Origin: Verrucomicrobiota bacterium
GTDB taxonomy: Bacteria; Verrucomicrobiota; Verrucomicrobiia; Opitutales; Opitutaceae
NCBI GenBank assembly: GCA_023457715.1
Contig: JAEWKR010000113.1
Location: 1 to 30,993 of the forward strand
Length of the DNA stretch: 30,993 nt
Reading direction: 5' to 3'
Shown piece by piece: positions 7,911 through 15,200 of this stretch. A program made the translations under genes and the position numbers. Under the pieces are notes generated by a model, which was given only the letters and a program-made list of their open reading frames with translations, ran no database searches and was not told the origin of the DNA. Each line of letters begins with the position of its first letter. Position 1 is the stretch's first letter.

Positions 7911-8516
7911 GTGAAACGAATCCTGGTCATCGACGATGACGCGCGGCTGCGTCAACAATGCACCGAGTTGCTGAAGCTCGATGGCTACGAGGTCGCGGAG
8001 GCGAGGAATGGGCGCGAGGGGATTGAGCGCGCGCGCGAGTTGGCGCCGGACCTCGTGATCTGCGATGTCACCATGCCGGAAATGAACGGCCATCGCGTCC
8101 TGGAGACGCTGCGGGCCGAACCTCGCACGGCGAACCTGCCGTTCATCTTCCTGACGGGCTGGAGCGAGCGCGACGATGTCCGCACCGGCATGAACCTGGG
8201 TGCCGACGACTATCTCGTGAAACCGGTGGTGCCCGACGAGCTCCTGGCGGCGGTGCGTGCCCGCCTTGCGCGCGCCGCCGCGTCCACCGCCAGGCGCAAC
8301 GTTGAGGCCGTCCCGGCGCTGCTCGAGGCGCTGGGGCTCACGCCGCGCGAAGCGGAGGTGCTCTTCTGGGTGGCCCGGGGCAAGACCAACGACGAGATTG
8401 CGATCGTCCTCGGCGTCGGTCGCACCACGGTGAAGAAGCATCTCGAGAGCACCTTCGTGAAGCTCGGCGTCGAGAACCGCACCGCCGCGGCCGCGATGGC
8501 GTTGGAGCGGCTGTGA
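7911..8516 (+). CDS. NarL/FixJ-type response regulator (receiver plus LuxR HTH)
   Basis: The 201-residue DNA-binding response regulator has a receiver at about 1-120 (acidic pair in VIDDD, phospho-acceptor Asp52 in ICDVTMPEMNG, Lys104 in LVKP) and a LuxR-type helix-turn-helix at about 140-200 with LTPREAEVLFWVARGKTNDEIA and the recognition helix region TTVKKHLES. The GTG at 7911 directly precedes KRILVIDDD and is the sensible start. The only ATG in frame (7725) is inside the 182-bp repeat and would add 62 unrelated residues. No kinase is adjacent, so the regulator may be served by the hybrid kinase at 4091-6823 or by an unlinked kinase. Confidence 0.9.
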   Translation: MKRILVIDDDARLRQQCTELLKLDGYEVAEARNGREGIERARELAPDLVICDVTMPEMNGHRVLETLRAEPRTANLPFIFLTGWSERDDVRTGMNLGADDYLVKPVVPDELLAAVRARLARAAASTARRNVEAVPALLEALGLTPREAEVLFWVARGKTNDEIAIVLGVGRTTVKKHLESTFVKLGVENRTAAAAMALERL

Positions 8517-8875
8517 GGGAGAGCGGTAGGCGGTAAGCGGTAGGCTGTAAGCTACCAAGGCAGGATTGCCACAAAGCAGTGCAGAATGCGCAAAAGAAGG
8601 AGCGCCGCCTGAAGCCTTTTTGCGGTTTTTGCGCTTTATTGCGGCCCATCGGTTTGGGGCCTGAAGCTTAAGCCGGAACGATTCAGTTAACCACGAATGG
8701 ACACGAATCGACACGAATGAAGACCTGGGAAAAGCATCACTTCCCCGCAGGTACCAAACAGTGAGCGGGACTACGGACGGGCTGCATTCGAGTTCCCTCT
8801 CCTATTCGTGTTCATTCGTGTCCATTCGTGGTTAATCCGTCTGCATGGTTCCGGTTAAAGCCTACAGCCTACGGC
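8517..8875. repeat. Nested repeat mosaic around 182-bp element copy 3
   Basis: This gene-free 359-bp spacer mirrors the 1-319 region. GGTAGGC/GGTAAGC words (8525-8550) pair with GCCTACAGCCTACGGCC words (8858-8876 and into the next gene's end). Inside is a second inverted repeat built of CAAAG/GCGCAAAA words (arms about 8566-8595 and 8617-8644), then the 182-bp element (8673-8854). It sits between the convergent ends of the LuxR-type regulator and the glycosylase-like gene, so it may also terminate both transcripts. Confidence 0.75.
8673..8854 (+). repeat. 182-bp dispersed element, copy 3
   Basis: This copy has the same orientation and exact length as copy 1, with about 11 differences by hand count, mostly in the non-arm centre (8734-8800). 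The inverted arms are at 8687-8718 and 8804-8835. The right flank TTAAAGCCTACAGCC is shared with copy 1 and partly with copy 2, suggesting that the repeated unit extends about 14 bp past the CCGG end. Confidence 0.9.
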
Positions 8876-9748
8876 CTATAGCTTACCGCTTCCTCCCAAC
8901 AGCCAGTCGCACACCCCAACTAAACGCGCGCGGAGGGGGTCGCCCCGACGGGCGAAAGCGCGCTGGTGCTGTTCGTACTCCGCCCTGCCCGCCGGGGTTT
9001 CGATGGCGATCGGGGCAAATCCGAGGGCCTGCAGATCGTAGGGACTGGCGCGCATATCCACTTCCCGGATATCCCGCGCGAGTTCGAAGCAGTCGGCCAC
9101 CAGCTCGGAGGACGTGAAGGGCGCCAGTTTAAACGACCACTTGTAGAGATCCATGTTGGCGTGCAGACATCCGCGCTGCTCCAGGGCGGGCGCCGAGGCG
9201 CGTTCGGGCTGCAGCCGGTTCAAGGGCCGGGCCGGCGCGGTGAAGAAACGGAACGCGTCGAAGTGCGAGCAGCAGATCGCGGCGCGCTCGACGATGGCCG
9301 CGAGTTCGGCCGGCGGATACCGCAGGGGCCAGGCGTTGTGCCGGATCTCATCCGGCGTCTGACGGTACACCATGGCCCACTCATGCAGACCGTGGCAGCC
9401 GAAGAACGGGGGACGTTCGGCCATGGCGGTCAGGAGGTCGCGCAACCAGCGGACGAAGGCGAGGCGAGGGGGCGGCAGCCGGTCAGCCGCCACGGCCACG
9501 CCGTCCCTGGCATCCTGATACTCGGGCCAGCGGAGGAACGCCTGCGCTTCGGTCCCCTGCAGCACCACCCCCGGGCCGGGGTGCCAGCGGCGAAGCCAGG
9601 CCGGGCGAAACGCGTAGTACGTGAACAGAAAATCGTAGACCGGATGCTTTTCGCCCTTCGCGGCGCGGGCCTGGTGGGGATCGGTCCAGACACGCACGCG
9701 TGTCACATGCGCGGTCCGGCGGGAAAGCCACTCCGGTTCGGCGAGCAC
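8876..9748 (-). CDS. Protein of the family often labelled 3-methyladenine DNA glycosylase
   Basis: The 290-residue cytoplasmic protein resembles, from memory, a family annotated in many genomes as 3-methyladenine DNA glycosylase. Recognisable conserved segments are GEKHPVYDFLFTYY, RWHPGPG, FFGCHGLHEWAMVYR, CSHFDAFRFFT, HANMDLYKW and ASPYDL. There is no helix-hairpin-helix motif of AlkA/Tag type, and the many invariant His/Asp/Tyr residues suggest a metal or nucleotide enzyme of another kind, so the label deserves caution. GTG 9748 (or TTG 9751) is the likely start; the open frame continuing to 10054 overlaps the neighbouring gene antiparallel in frame use and lacks similarity. It is last in the minus-strand series that starts with the SIS gene. 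Confidence 0.75.
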   Translation of the reverse strand: MLAEPEWLSRRTAHVTRVRVWTDPHQARAAKGEKHPVYDFLFTYYAFRPAWLRRWHPGPGVVLQGTEAQAFLRWPEYQDARDGVAVAADRLPPPRLAFVRWLRDLLTAMAERPPFFGCHGLHEWAMVYRQTPDEIRHNAWPLRYPPAELAAIVERAAICCSHFDAFRFFTAPARPLNRLQPERASAPALEQRGCLHANMDLYKWSFKLAPFTSSELVADCFELARDIREVDMRASPYDLQALGFAPIAIETPAGRAEYEQHQRAFARRGDPLRARLVGVCDWLLGGSGKL

Positions 9749-9768
9749 CAAACCAGCTGAACCCGGAA

Positions 9769-9823
9769 GCGGGCGGGCCGCCCGCGGTCCAGTGTTCGGG
9801 TGGACCGCGGGCGGCTCGCCCGC
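9769..9823. repeat. GC-rich 23-bp inverted repeat
   Basis: Two 23-bp arms (9769-9791 and 9801-9823) match at 22 of 23 positions around a 9-base loop, with the core GCCGCCCGCGGTCCA. The left arm recurs exactly at 16980-17002, next to the purC stop codon. It lies between two minus-strand genes, just upstream of the glycosylase-like start. It could fold into a very stable hairpin and reduce read-through. Confidence 0.85.
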
Positions 9824-9861
9824 ATGCGCCGGGGACGGAGCCGCGGATATGCCCTTCGTGC

Positions 9862-10341
9862 TCAACACTCCGGAAACGTGAGCTCGAGCCGTGCACCAGG
9901 CAACAGCGGTCGCCACGCCGCGCCGAACTCGCGGAGTGCCAGCCGCAAAGCGGTCAACTGCTCCGCGTTGATCGCCGGGACCGGCGCCCCCGACTGGGCG
10001 CAGGTTTGCTCCAGCCGCGCCTGAAAACGCGCAAACGTGCTCGCCCCGGCCCACTGCTCCGCCTCGAGGGACTCGACGAGTGCGTCGGCGGCCGGGCGGT
10101 CCGTGTCGGCCGCCCCGAGGAGGGGGACGCCGGCGGGATTGAGCGCACGGGAGGGATCCTGGAGCGCGGAAATGGCGCCGTGCCGCCAGCCCAGCGTCGA
10201 CTCCACGACAAAATGCACCGCGAGCCGCGGCAGGACGCCCTGGCGGGGAAGATCGCAGGTGCGCGTGGCGCCTGCCGCCGTCTCAACGACCAGCTCGTCA
10301 CGCCGGGCCGCCGGCGCACCTTTGAGAAAACGGAGGGTCAT
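9862..10341 (-). CDS. Conserved small protein, function unknown
   Basis: The 159-residue soluble protein has no signal peptide or membrane segment. It begins MTLRFLKG and contains RLAVHFVVESTLGWRHGA at about residues 42-59, a helical middle, and a C-terminal WRPLLPGARLELTFP strand. The order 'HFVVE..LG...G' then 'W..L..G..LEL' recalls a widespread uncharacterised family of about 150 residues; this is recall, not a search result. ATG 10341 was preferred, since the open frame upstream crosses into the sugar kinase gene. Only 31 bp separates it from the upstream BadF-type kinase, so co-transcription is likely. Confidence 0.65.
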   Translation of the reverse strand: MTLRFLKGAPAARRDELVVETAAGATRTCDLPRQGVLPRLAVHFVVESTLGWRHGAISALQDPSRALNPAGVPLLGAADTDRPAADALVESLEAEQWAGASTFARFQARLEQTCAQSGAPVPAINAEQLTALRLALREFGAAWRPLLPGARLELTFPEC

Positions 10342-10372
10342 GGCGCCCACGCCCACGCGGAAGGTTGCCGGC

Positions 10373-11293
10373 TCATCGCTGGTGCTGAAACCCGCGCACG
10401 AGGAGACGGCGAACCCCTTCGATCGCAGGTTGGTCCAGGGGAATGAGCGGCAGCGGCGTCCGGGTTGCCAGCGCGGTGGCGACAAAGGGCTGGGTCAGAA
10501 TCGGACCACTCAAACCCGCCGGGATCGTATCAAGAGGGTGGGCGGGAAACAGCTTGGCCGCGACCTTGGTCGCCAGCGCCACCAGTTCACCGGTGGATTC
10601 GAGCACAAGCGTCAACGCCTGCGGATCCCCTTCGCTGGCGAGCCGCAGCAGCGTGGGCGCAAGCGCGGCGATTACGCCGTTGGGCTCCGCGTGGTGATAG
10701 AAAAAGCGGTTCAACGCGACGATGTCGGCCGCCTCGCCCAGCTGGGCATGCGCGCGCACGGCAGGACCGATGCGCGAGGGCGCGGCCCATCCCTGGGTTT
10801 CAAGCAGCGCCCGGGTCACGGCGCGCTGCCCAAGGTCGTATCCACTGCCAAAGTCGCCGAAACGCCATCCCAGGCCGCCCGCGTAGTGCAGCGCACCATC
10901 GAGGCCGCGCGCGGCGACGAAGGAACCGGTCCCGGCATGCAGCACCAGGCCGGGATCGCCATGGGTGGCGAGTTCGAGGGCCGGGATCGAGTCGTCCACC
11001 GTCCGGACGGTGCCGAAATCCGTCAGGGTCTCGGCGAACTCCCGCCAGAAGCTGCGGCTTCCGGCCATGCAAAGCAGCGTGGACTCGACGCGCAGCCCCG
11101 GCAGAAACGACTTCGCCTCAGCCAGCAGCGCACACAACGCGTCGGTCACGCCGAGCCGAGCCTGCTCCGGCCCAACCACGCTGGGATTGGAAGCCGGCGC
11201 GATGCGACGGGCGACGATCTCGCCGCGCGCGTCCACCAGGATGCACTCGGTCTTCGTGCCGCCACCGTCGACGCCGATGCGAAAGGAAACCAT
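10373..11293 (-). CDS. BadF/BadG/BcrA/BcrD-family ATPase, probable N-acetylhexosamine kinase
   Basis: The 306-residue member of the actin-like ATPase/sugar kinase fold has the phosphate-1 motif VDGGGTKTE (residues 8-16), an adenosine/phosphate-2 segment VLHAGTGSF, the family-typical GGLGWRFGDFGSGYDLGQ, and a C-terminal LSGPI motif. These match N-acetylglucosamine or N-acetylmuramic acid kinases in the family rather than the Fe-S benzoyl-CoA reductase activators, as no activator-type Cys motif is seen. Expected reaction: ATP-dependent 6-phosphorylation of an amino sugar. The SIS-domain gene 114 bp upstream on the same strand supports an amino-sugar salvage role. The ATG at 11293 abuts the AT-word inverted repeat. 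Exact substrate is not readable from sequence. Confidence 0.85.
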   Translation of the reverse strand: MVSFRIGVDGGGTKTECILVDARGEIVARRIAPASNPSVVGPEQARLGVTDALCALLAEAKSFLPGLRVESTLLCMAGSRSFWREFAETLTDFGTVRTVDDSIPALELATHGDPGLVLHAGTGSFVAARGLDGALHYAGGLGWRFGDFGSGYDLGQRAVTRALLETQGWAAPSRIGPAVRAHAQLGEAADIVALNRFFYHHAEPNGVIAALAPTLLRLASEGDPQALTLVLESTGELVALATKVAAKLFPAHPLDTIPAGLSGPILTQPFVATALATRTPLPLIPLDQPAIEGVRRLLVRGFQHQR

Positions 11294-11300
11294 GAAGGGG

Positions 11301-11400
11301 GATGTATGATTTACGATTTATGATTTACGATTTATGATTGGGGGCCGCCGTGCGGCCATGTTCTGTATTCCGAAATCATAAATCGTAAATCATGCATCAT
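11301..11400. repeat. AT-rich word inverted repeat between SIS and kinase genes
   Basis: The left arm (11301-11339) is made of alternating ATTTACG/ATTTATG words. The right arm (11374-11400) is the reverse complement of such words, giving a 27-bp stem. A GGCCG/CGGCC hairpin lies in the loop (11343-11357). The AT-rich words stand out sharply from the GC-rich surroundings. The position, between two co-directional genes and only about 7 bp from the kinase start, could let it attenuate or stabilise the message. Confidence 0.85.
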
Positions 11401-11407
11401 GAATAGG

Positions 11408-12136
11408 TCAGGCCAGCTGCCGGCTCAGCCGGGCCTTGTACTTCGCGCCGACGGCGCGGTTGTGCTCGATCGCGCCAGGGAGGTTCTGGCTGCGCAGGAC
11501 CGGGAGCGGGTGACCATGGGTCTTGAGCCATTCCATCGTTGCGAGCATGAGCCAGTTGAGCACGGAACAGCCGATGAGCGTGGAGGTGGGGCCCGCTTTG
11601 ATGTCCTCGGAAACGTCCACGATCGCGTCACCAGGCACGCCGCCGTTGTCGAGCACATGGTCGGCCACTTCGAACAGTCGCTTGCCGCTGGCGTGCTGCG
11701 AGGGCGTCACCTTGGACATCGCCAGGCAGGTGAGCGCAACGACGGTGAGGCCTTTTTGCTTCGCGTAGAGCGCCACATCGATCGGCGAGCCGTTTTTGCC
11801 GGAGTTGGAGATGACGATCACGGTCTCGCCGGCGAGGAGCTGATACTGCCGGTCGTAACGCTCGACCAGCTTCGTGCCGTAGCCCGGCAGATTCTCGATA
11901 AAGCCGCCCGTCGGATCCAAAATGCCGGTGACACAGACCAGCCCGCCCGCGCGCCCGATGATCTCGCGGGAGATGAGCTCGCTGTGGCCGCTGCCGAAGG
12001 TGTGGATCACGCCGCCGTCGGCGACGGACTTGCCCAGCACGGGCGCGAGTGCCTGGATGGTGGCGGCATTGTTCCGCCACGCGGCGGCAAGCAGTTCGGT
12101 TGAGCGCGAGTAGTAGGCGTCCGCGACAGAAGACAT
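11408..12136 (-). CDS. SIS-domain sugar-phosphate protein (UPF0309-like)
   Basis: The 242-residue single-SIS-domain protein shows the phosphosugar-binding segments HTFGSGHSE (45-53) and VIVISNSGKNGSP (106-118), with a nucleotide-fold core following. Overall it resembles the UPF0309 group, relatives of MurQ/GmhA-type isomerases and etherases. It probably acts on an amino-sugar phosphate, possibly the product of the neighbouring BadF-type kinase. It is shorter than MurQ (about 300 residues) and lacks its C-terminal extension. The ATG at 12136 gives the family-typical N-terminus; no strong ribosome site is seen. It is the first gene of the minus-strand run and is divergent from the giant secreted protein (117 bp apart). 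Confidence 0.85.
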   Translation of the reverse strand: MSSVADAYYSRSTELLAAAWRNNAATIQALAPVLGKSVADGGVIHTFGSGHSELISREIIGRAGGLVCVTGILDPTGGFIENLPGYGTKLVERYDRQYQLLAGETVIVISNSGKNGSPIDVALYAKQKGLTVVALTCLAMSKVTPSQHASGKRLFEVADHVLDNGGVPGDAIVDVSEDIKAGPTSTLIGCSVLNWLMLATMEWLKTHGHPLPVLRSQNLPGAIEHNRAVGAKYKARLSRQLA

Positions 12137-12253
12137 ACGGCAGGACTATTAAGTCGCTGGGCCGGTGCAACCCACATGTCGCGGGACTCGCCGTGGCGAC
12201 GGCTCCGGCAATGATTTTTCCCACGGGGCGGCTGCTTTGTCTTATCCAATATC

Positions 12254-15200
12254 ATGCCGTTTTGCCGTCACGCGCTCTGGGTCTTGTGTGCGGTTTTGCT
12301 GCCGACCCTCGGGCAGGCTCAGTCCTACACGTTTACGCAGAAGGACGGTCCCTATGTGTCGGGCAACGCCCTGCTCCGCCGGGCTGACGGCACGTTAGTC
12401 GTGGCGTCGTCGCAGCAGATTGGGCTGGTAAACGGACGGTTGCTGACGTGGCTCGCGGGCAGTTGGAACACCGGCGCCGTCGACGGCCCGGCGGCGGACG
12501 CGAGGTTCGCGTTGGTTTCCGGTCTGGCCGAGGATGCCTCCGGAAACCTTTACCTCGCTGACCAGGGGAACCACGTTATTCGTCGGCTCGATCGCAACGG
12601 CGTCGTGACCACGTTCGCCGGCCAGCTCGGGGCTGGCGCGGGCGCCGTGGATGGCCCGGCCGCCGAGGCGCGATTCAACTCTCCCCACGGGCTTGTGATC
12701 GATTCGACCGGCGCCCTTTACGTGGCCGATACGGGGAATCACGCCATCCGACGGATTGCTCCCGATGGAACCGTGTCGACCGTGGCGGGCGCCCTGCAAC
12801 AGCCGGGAGCGGTGGACGGTCCCGCCGCGGAAGCCCGGTTTCGTTCACCCGACGGCATCGCGGTCGCCGCCAACGGGGACCTTTACGTGACGGATACCGA
12901 GAACCACGCGATCCGTCGGGTGCGGTCGGGAGCGGTGACGACCCTCGGGGGACGTTTGGGCGTCGGCGGCTTTGCCGATGGGGTGGGTTCGGCGGCCCGG
13001 TTCTGGCGGCCGGGCTCTTTGACGATCACGCCCGCGGGCGATCTGTTCGTGCTGGAGCCCGAACAAGGACGGATTCGGCGGGTCACCGCAGCGGGACGCG
13101 TGGATCTCATCTACAGCGGGTCTACGGGAGTCGCCCTCACCTCGGATGCTTCGGGCAACCTCTATGTGATGATGAGCGGCATCGCCGTGGGCACGCCCTC
13201 TGACGCCGTCGCGATTACCCTGCCGCCGATGGGTCTTCAGGTGGCGGCCGGATCTCCGCTGACTCTATCGGTGAGTGCCACCGGCGCCGCACCGCTCCGC
13301 TTTCAGTGGCAGAAGGATGGCGTCGCATTGCCGGGCGCCACGTCGCCCCGGTACCGCGTCGCTTCGGTTCAGGCCGGCGATGCCGGGGCCTACACCGTTT
13401 CCGTGACAAACGATGTTGGCGTGGCGCTGAGCCCGGTGACCCAAGTGACGGTGGTCGCAGCGCCGGCGCATGATGCGTTCGCGGATGCGGCCGTGCTCAA
13501 TGGCGCCAGCGGCACCCTGGAAGGGCTGATGACGGGCGCGACGATCGAGGACGATGAACCCGAATCCGGCCGGGCGAACAGCTGGGCCTACGCCGGGTCA
13601 ATCTGGCACCGCTGGACTGCGCCGGTGGCCGGCCGCGTGGCGTTCACGGACACGGCCGCGGCGTGGCGGCAACCGACGGTTTACGAAGGCACTGCCCTGG
13701 CAGACTTACGCCGGGTCGATGTGCAAGGCGTCTTCAGTGCCGTTGCCGGCCGCGAATACTTCATTCGGGTCAGCAAGGAGGACTCTTACGGCCAAGCCCG
13801 CTATACGCTCGAATGGTGGACGGTGACGAACGACGATTTCGGAGGCGCCCGCATTATCACGACTCCGACCGGCAACGATGTCCAGCAGACCCGGGGCGCC
13901 ACGCTCGAGCCGGGCGAGCCGGAGCATGCCACCCGCCCCGGATGGCCGGTTTACTCGCTCTGGTACACGTGGACTGTGCCCGAAGCGGGCATCGTTGAAC
14001 TCAATGGCACCGATGCCTACGCCGGCATTTTCATCGATCCGGCCGGCATCGAGGTCTACACGGGCTCGGAGCTGGCGAGTTTGACGCCGGTCACCACCCG
14101 GTCGTCGGGAAGGGGCGTCGCCTTTGCCGCGGCAGCGGGGACGACGTACAAGATCGCCCTCTTATCGAGAGGAGGGCTGCGTACCGTGACGTCGCTGCGC
14201 TGGTCGCTCACCAAGGCCCCCGTGGTTCTCGGCATCGTGGCGACACCGAAGGAGACCCATCGTCTGGCAGCCGGTAGACCGCTCACTTTCGAGGCGGATG
14301 CATTGAGCCTGGAAACGCCGCGCTATCAGTGGCGATTCCGCGGCGAGCCCCTGGACGGGGCCACGGGCCGGACGCTCGTCTTTCCTTCCCTCACGACGGC
14401 GAACGCAGGTTGGTACGAAGTGGTGGTATCGAACGACTTTGGTTCGAGCGTTAGTGCGACGGTGATCCTGGGGGTGGTCACTCCCCCGCCGAATGACGAT
14501 TTCGCCTCGGCGACGTTGCTGGGGGGCGCCTCAGGCTCCGTATCCGGAAGCAATGTCGACGCCTCGGGTGAAACCGGCGAGCCGTTGCATTGGTCGTATT
14601 TCGGCAATCAAGCCTCGCTGTGGTACCGCTGGGTCCCGGCGGCGAACGGTCGGGCCGCGGTGGATACCATCGGTTCAACGCTGGATACGGTGCTGGCCGT
14701 TTACACGGGCAACTCGCTGAGTACGTTGACGAGGCTGGTGCAGGACGACGATTCAGGTGGCGCGCAGGCGAGCCTCGTGACCTTCTCGGCGAAAGCCGGG
14801 ACCGAGTATTTCATCGCCGTCGGTGGCGCGACCAGTAGCGCCCGCGGAGAAGTCCGGCTGAACTGGCAGCTCGATCCCGTGCTCTCGATCGTCCGGGCTC
14901 CGACCGCCCAGAACGTCGCCGTGGGTGGATCGGCGCAGTTCGTCGTTGAAGCCACCGGCGCCGGAGCCACCTACCAGTGGTACCGGAACGACGTGGCGCT
15001 CCCCGGAGAAACGCGCAGCATCTTGACGGTGGCGAACGTGGCGCCCGGTGACGATGCGACCTATACGGTGACCGTCACCAATAGCACCGGCAGCGTGACG
15101 TCGCCGCCCGCGACCCTGGCCGTGACCGCGCCGCAGCTGACCACGCTCACGGTCCGGTCGGCGCTGCCAGGCGGCGAGATGTTGTGGGGCATCGCGAGCG

